From the NCBI GenBank assembly GCA_002083595.1, contig MSXT01000006.1:1-64000 (forward strand): DNA of 64,000 nt. The letters run 5' to 3'. Source of the DNA: Proteobacteria bacterium ST_bin16. Its GTDB lineage: Bacteria; Pseudomonadota; Gammaproteobacteria; Burkholderiales; Nitrosomonadaceae. The first letter of the stretch is position 1, and the number at the start of each line of letters is the position of its first letter. Under the pieces are notes generated by a model, which saw nothing but the letters and a program-made list of their open reading frames with translations, did not search any database and was not told where the DNA came from. A program made the position numbers and the translations under genes. This document shows positions 52,342 to 60,363 of the stretch, piece after piece.

Positions 52342-55300
52342 TCAATCAAATTGCACGGCATAAAACAAATCCACCGCACTATCCTCACCCGCTTGAGTGA
52401 CGATGGTAATTCCCGGTATCAGATTGTAATTCAGCTTAGCGATACCCATTGTGGTTGCCGTTAGGCCCCGCTCGTAAGTCAAGTAAGCGCGCGATGAAAT
52501 GCGTTTGCCAATCACGCCGATCTGTCCAGTCAATGAACTGCCGATGCTTGCTTGCTTGAAAGTGATTTCATCCACACCGAGTGCTTGGGTGATTCGATCG
52601 GTGATTCCGCTGCCGGATTGACCGCCGAGTATCGATCCGGCGGCTGACAGCAGCACCGAAGTATCGAGCCCGCTGGCGTCGGGTTTTCTGCCTAGCACGA
52701 TCCAGGACAGCTTTTCGATGTCGGGTACCTCCGGTGTCGATACCAATCTTACCCGCGGGTGGCGTACCGATCCGTCGATTTCAACACCGGGCTCGACTGC
52801 CAGCCCCTCCCGCACCGCCAGTACACTCAGATTGGGATCGTCGAGCGGTCCCTGGAAACTGACGATGCCGCGTTTGACTGTTAAATTCTGCCCGTATGCT
52901 TTGAATGCAGTGTCCTGCGCAGCGATCACACCGGTGAGCTTGAGTTGCTGATTGTTGTCGTTGCGGACTTGCAGCTGGCCGGCCAGGCGGCCTCCCAGAC
53001 CGGCGGCGCGGATATGGAATTTCTCCCCCAGATTAAAGTTCATCGCAAGATCCAATGCCAGTTTCTGCGGACGTTGCGGTGCTGAGGTATTGACCAGAAT
53101 GACATCGTCCGGCAACGCCGGGTGACCTTCCGGCGGCTGCATGATCAAACCGGCGTCAGCCCGTAAATCACCGGCAATGCTGAGGCGGTTTTGCTGCAAA
53201 CGGGCGGTGCCGCTGCCGGAAGAGACGATCCAGTAATCAGTTTTATGCACCAGCGGCAGTTTCTCGATGGAGAAATCGAGGTGACTTGGGCCGCCGGTTA
53301 ATCCGGCCTTGCCGCTGACAGTCAGCGCCCCCATCGTATCTTGCAGCGCCAGATTGCCGAACAAGCGATTATCCGGCGGCGGCCCATGAGGGCTGGCGAA
53401 GTGCAGCCGGTCGATGTGCAAATCCGCTTGCTGGAAATGCGCGGCCAGGGTGCCTTGCTGCAAGCGAATGCCCTGTTCCAGTAAGGTCAGGCGTAAATTT
53501 GCGCCGGATACCGTGCCGCTGATATCGGGCTGTTGCAGTGTGCCCCGGATTCCAGCTTGAATGAGTAATTCGCCATCGGCGTGCAGATTGTTACCGAACG
53601 CATTGAGCCACTTCAAGCTGGCGATGCTGGCTTGGATATCACCCTGCAACGGCGATTCTTTGGTGATGGACCATTGCGCTTTCGTGGGTTGCAGCGGCAT
53701 CGTCACTTCCGCTCGAACGCTGCCCAGTGTTTCGCTATTCAGCGTGAATTGTCCGGATAGTTTTCCCTGCCGTGCGGTTGCCTGCAACAGTAATTGTTGC
53801 AATCCCAATGGCTGCGGTATGTCTCCTGGCAAATACAAGTCGCCACGTTCGCGCTGGATGTGCAATTCACCGCTCAGCTGCTTAGCGGCATCGAGATGCC
53901 AGCGGCCACCCAATTGTAACGGGGCTTCTTTTGCGCGCACCGGAGTGCCGGGCAACAATCCAATGCCGGTGAAATCACCGCTGGTTTTCAAGCTGTCGGG
54001 AGTCCAGTGCAATTGTTCGATGCGGATCGATCCGCCGGAAAGCGAAAACCCGGCATCATGCAACAAAAACGATGCCGTGCTGGCCGCGAGTGTTGTTGGT
54101 GCCAGCAGGCGAACCGGCATGTCACCGGTGGCGGACAGTTCGGTCAATTGGCCTTGCCAACGCGGCTGCTGCCCCGGTTTTGCCTCGCTCAAACCGCCGC
54201 TTGCCGCCAATCGTACCGCGCCATCCCGGTTGATAGCGGCATTGATCATGAGGCGGTGGTTGCCGGTTTTACCGCCGAGGGTGGCGATCAACTGCCTGAT
54301 CATTGCTTGCTCATGCGCGCGGTAGGTATCGGCTGCTACGCTCAGCGCAATGGTGTCATCTTGCTGCCACCGCGCGCTGGCGGAAAGGCCCGAGAATTGC
54401 TGCTTACCGGGTAATTCTAGACGCTTGCTGGTCAGTTTCCAGTCGAGATCCGGTGTTCTGAGAGTGCCGCGGAAACTAAGCTGTGTCTGTAAATCGCCCG
54501 ATATGCCCAAACCCAGCTGCGTCAATGCGGGGGCATTGACCGTCAATTGAACGTCGTGCCGTTCGCCGTCCAGGCGGCCCTGCGCAAGCAGCCGGTTTGA
54601 ACCCGCCAACAATTCAGCCTTGCCGCTGAAGCGGCTGCCAGCGGTGAATGCGATCTCTCCCGAGCCGCTCACCGGTGATTTTGCCAAGCGGCTTTTTTGC
54701 ATAGCGTATTTCAAAGTACCGGTAACCGCCGGTAGCCGCTGGCCGGATAACTGCAAGGTGGCGTTCAGGCTGGAATCGACCGTTTGAATAAAATCCGCAC
54801 TGTTAAAATCAATCAACTCGCCCGACAACTCAAACGATTGATCTCCCGTCAACTGCAATTTGCCTTGACCGGCCAATCGCGACCGGTTGCGTTGCAGATT
54901 GAACTGTTCGAGCACGAGCTGCTCGGTAGTGCGGGCAATGTTGGCAGTCAAACGTAACGACCGGTCGCGCAAATCGATGCGGGCAGATTGCTTTTCCGCG
55001 CCGCCGGTGAGCTCGATCTTGCCGGAAACTGCCGCGGATTGCAGGCGGCTGTCGAGCTGTTGCGGGTCGAGCCATTCAACCGCCAAGTCCGCGGTGAGAG
55101 CGTGCTTGCGCCAATCCCAAACCAGCGCTCCGCGTACAACGCCATCTTTTCCGGATTGCGCATGTACATCCGGCAGCGTCAGCGATTCCGGGGAAAATTG
55201 CACGCGAGTATCAATGGCGGACAGCGGAATACCATTTTGATCGAACGGCGCGGGCGCATGATTTTCGATGTTGATGTGACCGGCCAATTGCCCGGCTTTG

Positions 55301-56181
55301 TTTTGCATCAACTGTGCCGACAGAGACAGCTTCGCTTGCGGCGCACTGGCCAGAAAATCGGCCGGATTCCATTGCTCCAGGATAGCGTCTAACTGCGTCA
55401 GCGGATTCGCGGCAAACGGCTGCACTTGTGCTTGCAGTGTCATATTGGCGGCAGGCGGCTTGCTGGCAGATTGAATCGTGAGCTGTTCCAGATTCCCGGT
55501 AACGGTTGTATCGATACCGCCCCATGAGCCATCAGCGGCGATGCCGATACGAGCGGATAAGGCATACGGCGCGTTGCCCGCGAGTTCCACCTGCGATTCG
55601 ACGGTCGCCCAAGGTGTTGTGAAATTCAGCTGCGTAAGCCGGTGATGCTTACCGTCGCTATCCAATGCCAGTACTAAATTGGATATGACCGGCGCGGCAT
55701 TTTCCTGGGTTGCCGCATTCAGATGAATTGAGCCGGCAGTTAATTCCGCGATCGATAATCCGAACGGTAGCAGCAAACTGTCCGGTGGTTGCGGGGCGGC
55801 GGGCGTGGTTTCAGTCGTATGCTGATTGATCCAAATCGATTCCAACGCCAACCGGTTGACACTGACCCGCCGTTGAAACAATTGCCCGGGATTCCAGTGC
55901 ATGTGGAGATTCTGTAGCGTCAGTGCCAGTTCATTGTTGCTGAAATGAATATGTTCAATATGCAGGTCTTGCAGCGTGCCATAAACACCGGTCAATTGAA
56001 CCGTGCCGCCGCTCCAACGGTTAACAGCGGCAACCGTCGATTGCAATCCGGATGAGCTATACAACAGCCAATAACTGGCAGTTACCGTTAACGCCAGCCA
56101 AAGCAACAAACTGCTAACCAATGTGCGATAACGACGGGCGGTTTTCGGGGAAGACGGGTTTACAGTGTGTTGCTCGGACAT
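52342..56181 (-). CDS. tamB: Translocation and assembly module inner-membrane subunit TamB
   Basis: A 1279-residue protein anchored in the inner membrane by an N-terminal helix (about residues 24-44). The long remainder is made of repeated beta segments that form a hydrophobic groove across the periplasm, and the C-terminal TamB/DUF490 domain (about 930-1279) contains VKRGIVSFQGPLDDPNLSVLAVREG. TamB is thought to help move phospholipids or outer-membrane proteins towards TamA. Its start lies 17 bases after the tamA stop. The length is close to that of E. coli TamB (1259). Confidence 0.92.
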   Translation of the reverse strand: MSEQHTVNPSSPKTARRYRTLVSSLLLWLALTVTASYWLLYSSSGLQSTVAAVNRWSGGTVQLTGVYGTLQDLHIEHIHFSNNELALTLQNLHMHWNPGQLFQRRVSVNRLALESIWINQHTTETTPAAPQPPDSLLLPFGLSIAELTAGSIHLNAATQENAAPVISNLVLALDSDGKHHRLTQLNFTTPWATVESQVELAGNAPYALSARIGIAADGSWGGIDTTVTGNLEQLTIQSASKPPAANMTLQAQVQPFAANPLTQLDAILEQWNPADFLASAPQAKLSLSAQLMQNKAGQLAGHINIENHAPAPFDQNGIPLSAIDTRVQFSPESLTLPDVHAQSGKDGVVRGALVWDWRKHALTADLAVEWLDPQQLDSRLQSAAVSGKIELTGGAEKQSARIDLRDRSLRLTANIARTTEQLVLEQFNLQRNRSRLAGQGKLQLTGDQSFELSGELIDFNSADFIQTVDSSLNATLQLSGQRLPAVTGTLKYAMQKSRLAKSPVSGSGEIAFTAGSRFSGKAELLAGSNRLLAQGRLDGERHDVQLTVNAPALTQLGLGISGDLQTQLSFRGTLRTPDLDWKLTSKRLELPGKQQFSGLSASARWQQDDTIALSVAADTYRAHEQAMIRQLIATLGGKTGNHRLMINAAINRDGAVRLAASGGLSEAKPGQQPRWQGQLTELSATGDMPVRLLAPTTLAASTASFLLHDAGFSLSGGSIRIEQLHWTPDSLKTSGDFTGIGLLPGTPVRAKEAPLQLGGRWHLDAAKQLSGELHIQRERGDLYLPGDIPQPLGLQQLLLQATARQGKLSGQFTLNSETLGSVRAEVTMPLQPTKAQWSITKESPLQGDIQASIASLKWLNAFGNNLHADGELLIQAGIRGTLQQPDISGTVSGANLRLTLLEQGIRLQQGTLAAHFQQADLHIDRLHFASPHGPPPDNRLFGNLALQDTMGALTVSGKAGLTGGPSHLDFSIEKLPLVHKTDYWIVSSGSGTARLQQNRLSIAGDLRADAGLIMQPPEGHPALPDDVILVNTSAPQRPQKLALDLAMNFNLGEKFHIRAAGLGGRLAGQLQVRNDNNQQLKLTGVIAAQDTAFKAYGQNLTVKRGIVSFQGPLDDPNLSVLAVREGLAVEPGVEIDGSVRHPRVRLVSTPEVPDIEKLSWIVLGRKPDASGLDTSVLLSAAGSILGGQSGSGITDRITQALGVDEITFKQASIGSSLTGQIGVIGKRISSRAYLTYERGLTATTMGIAKLNYNLIPGITIVTQAGEDSAVDLFYAVQFD

Positions 56182-56198
56182 AAACGATCCTCAACCGA

Positions 56199-57956
56199 TC
56201 AGAAAGCGACGGCCATTGAGAAATGCACGCGTAGCGAACCGGTTTCGTGGCCCCGAGCCAGATCGAGCGCGAGCGGTCCCGCCGGGCTGCGCCAGCGGAT
56301 ACCGGCACCGTAGGCGAGAAACATCTGCATGTCTTGCCAGCGGTCGGCCGCGCTGCCAATGTCGGCAAACGCCGCCGCACCCCATTGCTGGGTCAGCCAA
56401 TGGGTATACTCGGCGGTACCGGTCGCCATCACCCGTCCGCCGACGATGGCGTTGCCTTCGTGGACACCGATGCCTTTGAAATCGTAACCGCGCAGCGATT
56501 GAATACCACCGGCGCGAAACAGGTATTCTTGCGGAATGCCGAAACGTGACGATGCCAGGGTATAACCGGCTTCCGCGCGCAGGAAGAAAACGTCGCGCGA
56601 TCCCACCGGCCACCAGCTCTGATGCCGGGCATAAGTGCGGATAAAATCCTGATCCGACAGCAATTGCTGACTGCCGCCGCCGATGCGCACTTCGGTGCTG
56701 TGGCCGCGCCGGATATTGACCGGATCGTCGACAATCTGCCGCCGCCAGCGCCAATCCAGCACCAGCGCCTCGTTAATCTGATTGATCGCGCCGTCGGGTT
56801 TTTTATGTTCGCGCTGCCAATTCAAACCCAATTGCATGAATAGCGATGGCGTCTGGTAATTGCGCGAAATACCGACTTTCTGATCGACGGTTTGCAGACC
56901 TTGAATATCGGTCATCTGCAGGCTGGCGCCGAGCGAATAATTGATCTGATTTTGATCGGGCAGGGTATCGATCCCCGCTAGAAACGTTTGCCGCTTTTGC
57001 TCGAGACGCAGCAAACTGGTGAGATTCCAGGCGCGGTCAAGTAAATTATGATGATGGTAATTGACTTCGCCACGCGCGCCATTGTTGGAACTGTAACCAA
57101 CACCGAAAGCAAAGCGTTGTGCTTGAGCTTCCGACAGCATGACTTTAACGGGTACCGACCGGTGTTGGGCGATATCGGGCGAGATACTGACTGAAACCGT
57201 ACTGAATTGCGGTTTCTTCTGTAATGCGAGTTGATATTGATGCAGCAAATCGCGTTGATAAATATCGCCTGGTTTGTAAGGCGCAAGCCGCGTGATCAGT
57301 GATGCATCGTAACGTTCCAGGCCGGAAACTTGAGTTTCTCCAAGATAGAAAACCGGTCCGGAATCGATAGTGACGGTAAGGTCAGCGCGCGCTGCGCCGG
57401 GGTCGACACTGGCCTGGCTGCCCGTGATGACGGCGGCGGCGAATGCTTGCTGCGTGATGCTATTAATCAAAGCGGATTTTGCCTGTTCCCAATCGGCGGA
57501 GCGAAAGGGCAGCCCGGTCTTTAACGGCCACACAGCGCGAAGCTGCTCGATGCGCTTGCGGTGATCTTCATCGCCATTGGCGATATCGCCCGCAAATTCA
57601 AGGTTAATAGAACCTATGCGGGTCAATTCGCCAGGATCGATTTTGATCTCGATTGATTGCTCTGGTGCTGGTTTTGTTACCGAGATCACGGCATTGAAGT
57701 AACCTTCAGTCGCCAAAATTTCTTTGATTTCTTTTTGTAAGCGATGCACGAAAATGTTTTCATCAAACTCGCTGGCGAATGACTCTGTAGGTAATTGAAT
57801 ATATTTATCGAGTAATTCTTGTACCGGTTGCGGTGCCGATAAGGAGACGATAGCCGACTTACCGGGCAAATCGGAAGTTTCTTGCGCAACCGCGTGGAAA
57901 CTCGACAAGACCAATAGCGCAATCATATAAAAACGGATATTACAGAATCGAGTCAA
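56199..57956 (-). CDS. tamA: Translocation and assembly module outer-membrane subunit TamA
   Basis: An Omp85-family outer-membrane protein of 585 residues with a signal peptide (about residues 1-24), three POTRA-like domains (about 35-270) and a 16-strand barrel ending in Phe (HFSMAVAF). The barrel carries the family motifs GVGYSSNNGARGEVNYHH and FRAGGIQSLRGYDFKGIG (the (V/I)RG(Y/F) region in loop 6) and AAFADIGSAADRW. It is the first gene of the tamA-tamB unit. Confidence 0.93.
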   Translation of the reverse strand: MTRFCNIRFYMIALLVLSSFHAVAQETSDLPGKSAIVSLSAPQPVQELLDKYIQLPTESFASEFDENIFVHRLQKEIKEILATEGYFNAVISVTKPAPEQSIEIKIDPGELTRIGSINLEFAGDIANGDEDHRKRIEQLRAVWPLKTGLPFRSADWEQAKSALINSITQQAFAAAVITGSQASVDPGAARADLTVTIDSGPVFYLGETQVSGLERYDASLITRLAPYKPGDIYQRDLLHQYQLALQKKPQFSTVSVSISPDIAQHRSVPVKVMLSEAQAQRFAFGVGYSSNNGARGEVNYHHHNLLDRAWNLTSLLRLEQKRQTFLAGIDTLPDQNQINYSLGASLQMTDIQGLQTVDQKVGISRNYQTPSLFMQLGLNWQREHKKPDGAINQINEALVLDWRWRRQIVDDPVNIRRGHSTEVRIGGGSQQLLSDQDFIRTYARHQSWWPVGSRDVFFLRAEAGYTLASSRFGIPQEYLFRAGGIQSLRGYDFKGIGVHEGNAIVGGRVMATGTAEYTHWLTQQWGAAAFADIGSAADRWQDMQMFLAYGAGIRWRSPAGPLALDLARGHETGSLRVHFSMAVAF

Positions 57957-58346
57957 CTGATAATTGGATTAAAAAATCTTGAATACTGAGAAATGAACTG
58001 CCGCCATCGCCCGAAAGGCTTATTCTATAAGTATTGGCACGGTTAAAGGGAAAGGGTTCCCTCAGGCAGGAAAATAATGAACTTACTTTTACAAGGCTTT
58101 CATTTTCATGAATGCACGGGCGGTATAGGAAAACCGCTTTGTCCAGTTGCTAAGCGGGAGATAGTGTGATGGTAAGATGTAGCCGTTCGCAGCGGGTGAT
58201 GTTGGGCTTTCTTGGGCAACCCAACCATGTTGATTGGATTGCCAAGAAGAAAGATATCAGGATGTAACCTCCGTGATTGATTGAGATTGAAGTAAGGGAA
58301 CGAAAGATCATTGCTACTCTCAAAAAAGTGACATACCATTCATGGT
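57957..58346. other. Intergenic region between tamA and the first toxin gene
   Basis: About 390 bases. It contains the first copy of the palindromic repeat (58189-58229) and presumably divergent promoters for tamA and the toxin-antitoxin pair. Short open frames on both strands run through the repeat and have no start signals. I see no gene. Confidence 0.45.
58189..58229 (+). repeat. Dispersed palindromic repeat, copy A
   Basis: CGCAGCGGGTGATGTTGGGC followed by TTTCTTGGGCAACCCAACC. The arms GTTGGG and CCCAAC form a hairpin. Related copies lie at 58890-58921 and 59660-59702. GTTGGG...CCCAACC elements of this kind are scattered through many proteobacterial genomes. Confidence 0.75.
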
Positions 58347-58631
58347 ATGTGGAAGGTTTACGAACATAAGCGTGTTGAGAAGCAGTTAAAGTCATGTCCG
58401 ATAACGGTATTGAAGAAATACGAGAAGTGGAAGGATGTAGTCACAATCTCTGGACAACAAGGACTGGCGCTGATCAAAGGTTTTGCCGATGAAGCATTAA
58501 CCGGTGAATGGAATGGCTATCGTTCTTCACGGCTAAACCAGCAGTACCGGGTTATCTATCAAATCAACAACAATGAAGTGTATGTTCTCGTAGAGCAAAT
58601 TTCACCGCACGATTACCGGAGGAAAAAATGA
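58347..58631 (+). CDS. RelE/HigB-like toxin
   Basis: A 94-residue basic protein of the RelE/ParE toxin fold, the likely mRNA-cleaving or gyrase-inhibiting half of a type II toxin-antitoxin module. It begins MWKVYEHKRVEKQLKSCP and has WNGYRSSRLNQQYRVIYQ and a final VLVEQISPHDYRRKK. Its end overlaps the antitoxin by 4 bases. A toxin-first order is typical of HigBA-like modules. Activity cannot be confirmed from sequence. Confidence 0.85.
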   Translation: MWKVYEHKRVEKQLKSCPITVLKKYEKWKDVVTISGQQGLALIKGFADEALTGEWNGYRSSRLNQQYRVIYQINNNEVYVLVEQISPHDYRRKK

Positions 58632-58882
58632 ACGAATATCAACTGGCAAAAAAAACATGCGACGTGTCAGTCGGCGAATCGGTAAAAATTATTCGCGAAC
58701 TCCAAGGATTAAGTCAGAATGAACTGTCAGCCATGACCGGCATTCCGCAATCGACCCTCTCCGCCATTGAGCATGACAAAATCAACTTGGGAATTGAACG
58801 TGCCAAAATTCTGGCAAAAGCACTCAAGTGCCACCCTGCGGTACTGGTTTTTCCCGGATGGGATGTTGAGGCTGCTGCATAA
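58628..58882 (+). CDS. HTH-type (XRE) antitoxin
   Basis: An 84-residue antitoxin with a Cro/C1-type helix-turn-helix (about residues 20-72: LQGLSQNELSAMTGIPQSTLSAIEHDKINL). It should bind the toxin and repress the operon. GGAGG overlaps the end of the toxin gene, 7 bases before the ATG. The last 20 codons (KCHPAVLVFPGWDVEA) reappear as a damaged copy at 59600-59672. Confidence 0.88.
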   Translation: MNEYQLAKKTCDVSVGESVKIIRELQGLSQNELSAMTGIPQSTLSAIEHDKINLGIERAKILAKALKCHPAVLVFPGWDVEAAA

Positions 58883-58889
58883 CACTCCT

Positions 58890-58921
58890 GCGCAGTGGGT
58901 GATGTTGGGCTTTCTTCTGCA
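58890..58921 (+). repeat. Dispersed palindromic repeat, copy B
   Basis: GCGCAGTGGGTGATGTTGGG then CTTTCTTCTGCAT directly after the XRE antitoxin stop codon. It matches copy A in its first half but the closing CCCAACC arm is lost (TCTCAA), so the hairpin is degenerate. Confidence 0.65.
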
Positions 58922-58958
58922 TCTCAATTTTCTGTGCTCAAGCTACTTGCTTGATTTC

Positions 58959-59258
58959 TTATTCTACAATTCGATTGAGCCAGTAACCGGGTTTTCTGCT
59001 TTGATGCATCACAGCGATCACATAGATTTTTTCGTTTGATTGTCTGTAAATTACCGCAAATGGAAAGCGGGTAAGGATATAACGCCGGAACCCTTTGCTG
59101 AATTGAGGCCATACGCCAGGAAGTTCGGCGATGGCTTCATAAGCGTTTTCAAGTTCATTGATGAAATCGCCACCCAGTCCTTTTGCCTGCGATTCATACC
59201 AGACGACCGATTCACGTATGTCGCGAGCAATCTCAGGATGGAAGTAAACGTTCGTCAC
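58959..59258 (-). CDS. ParE/RelE-family toxin
   Basis: A 99-residue protein of the ParE/RelE superfamily: MTNVYFHPEIARDIRESVVW, then GGDFINELENAYEAIAELPGVWPQ and FPFAVIYRQSNEKIYVIAVMHQSRKPGYW. It forms a second toxin-antitoxin module, opposite in orientation to the first, and overlaps its antitoxin by 4 bases. Residues typical of active ParE/RelE toxins, such as the late Arg/Lys and Tyr, are present. Confidence 0.86.
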   Translation of the reverse strand: MTNVYFHPEIARDIRESVVWYESQAKGLGGDFINELENAYEAIAELPGVWPQFSKGFRRYILTRFPFAVIYRQSNEKIYVIAVMHQSRKPGYWLNRIVE

Positions 59259-59482
59259 AACTCACGTTTCAATTTCAACTTGATTTCTTCCCAGCTAACC
59301 GGTTCTACCGCACCGGATTCAAGTTGCGCGAACCGGCGCTCTGCGATTTGAATCCACGCCTCATCGACATGCTCCTCGTTGGCATCATCCAAACTTGAAA
59401 TCAGGCAATGCGCGAGTGTCGCTTTTTCGTGGGGTGACAGTGTCTTGATATTTTCCAGAATCCATTTCATCTTATTGGGCAT
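59255..59482 (-). CDS. Addiction-module antitoxin (Unstab_antitox type)
   Basis: A 75-residue acidic protein of the short antitoxin family often called addiction module component (TIGR02574-like): LSPHEKATLAHCLISSLDD, then VDEAWIQIAERRFAQLESG and VSWEEIKLKL. It is the first gene of the pair and is translated together with the toxin. Autoregulation is expected but no operator can be singled out. Confidence 0.85.
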   Translation of the reverse strand: MPNKMKWILENIKTLSPHEKATLAHCLISSLDDANEEHVDEAWIQIAERRFAQLESGAVEPVSWEEIKLKLKREL

Positions 59483-59599
59483 GATAAACTCTCCGAAACC
59501 TTTATTAACAGGCAGTTTATCATTGAATGATGGGTTGGGTTCTGGTATTGAGGTTTGAAAAATTTATCCCGGATGACGCAAGCTTGTCCGGGTTACTTG

Positions 59600-59672
59600 C
59601 TCAAATGCCACCTTGCGGTGTTGGTTTTTCCCGGATGGGATGTTCTGCTGCATAACACTCCTGTGCAGTGTT
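59600..59672 (+). pseudogene. Fragment of a second XRE antitoxin gene
   Basis: CTC AAA TGC CAC and the following codons repeat the 3' end of the antitoxin gene (from 58823) almost base for base, reading LKCHLAVLVFPGWDV. Compared with the intact gene a four-base deletion (GAGG) then breaks the frame before CTGCTGCATAACACTCCTG, which is shared by both. No 5' part or toxin partner is left. It is a relic of a duplicated or replaced module. Confidence 0.8.
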
Positions 59673-59702
59673 ATGTTGGGTTTTCTTCGGCAGTCCAACC
59701 GT
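59660..59702 (+). repeat. Dispersed palindromic repeat, copy C
   Basis: TGTGCAGTGTTATGTTGGGT then TTTCTTCGGCAGTCCAACC. It follows the antitoxin fragment just as copy B follows the intact gene, so gene tail and repeat were copied together. The arms pair as GTTGG/CCAAC. Confidence 0.7.
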
Positions 59703-59741
59703 GCTTATCTCCAATTTTCAACAGACTCTAGAGGGACACTA

Positions 59742-60197
59742 ATGAAAAATGAGGAAATGATTAGAGAAGTTTTTATCAAACTTATGGACAGAATAGAAAT
59801 ACAAAGCAAGTTGGTCGATAGCTGGGCCAAGCATTTAATAACCTCGCAATCTGCATTCGTAATCGCACTAGGATTTTTGTTGAAGTTAGACACGGAATAT
59901 AACTCTTTAAAAGTAGTTTATATTGTTTCTTTAGCCGCTATTTCGGTTGCAAGCGCATATTTATTAAAAGAGATTATTGTTAGACAGCTTCAGTGGGAGG
60001 GAGAATATATTAAGCAGTTAAGGAAGCTAGAAGCTTATGATATTCCCGCTATTTTTGAACGTGTTGATATAGAAGAACCTTTTGAAGGAAAAGGGTTCGT
60101 TGCTAGAAAAATTTCCTTTTTCTTTGAAATTATATCTTTTGTTTGGATTGTTATTGCAGTACTTCTAATTGCTTTCATTGTCATTAGTGCAAATTAA
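59742..60197 (+). CDS. Small membrane protein of unknown function
   Basis: A 152-residue protein, start set at MKNEEMIREVF (ATG with GAGGG upstream); the open frame runs back through the antitoxin relic and repeat, which is not part of the gene. Three membrane helices are visible, about residues 33-48, 57-75 and 125-150, with a charged segment between the last two. Codons are AT-rich compared with the surroundings, and it sits next to the toxin-antitoxin remnants, which suggests acquired DNA. No family recognised. Confidence 0.7.
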   Translation: MKNEEMIREVFIKLMDRIEIQSKLVDSWAKHLITSQSAFVIALGFLLKLDTEYNSLKVVYIVSLAAISVASAYLLKEIIVRQLQWEGEYIKQLRKLEAYDIPAIFERVDIEEPFEGKGFVARKISFFFEIISFVWIVIAVLLIAFIVISAN

Positions 60198-60313
60198 ATG
60201 CTATCGTCATTTAATTGAGAGTGGTTTGTGCCCGCTCACAGTCATTATTTATTTATGCGAGGTTATAGTTTACAGTCGCAATTTCGCATTAAGAGAGTGC
60301 GCCTTAGGATCAT

Positions 60314-60322
60314 TTATCCACA
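60314..60322 (+). promoter_or_regulatory. Isolated perfect DnaA box
   Basis: TTATCCACA in the noncoding gap between the membrane-protein gene and lysS. It is isolated, without the surrounding conserved sequence of repeats 1-3. One match of this length may be chance. Confidence 0.3.
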
Positions 60323-60363
60323 AAAGGCGGTTTCATAACCGGCAATGAATTGCTGGTATTCTC

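Noticed and set aside
52718..55525. Several plus-strand and alternative minus-strand frames within tamB.
   Set aside because: They lie wholly inside a 1279-codon gene with family features and show no domain or start signal of their own.
59613..59741. An N-terminal extension of the small membrane protein reaching back to 59613.
   Set aside because: It is made of the antitoxin relic and palindromic repeat read in another frame; a good ribosome binding site lies before the ATG at 59742.
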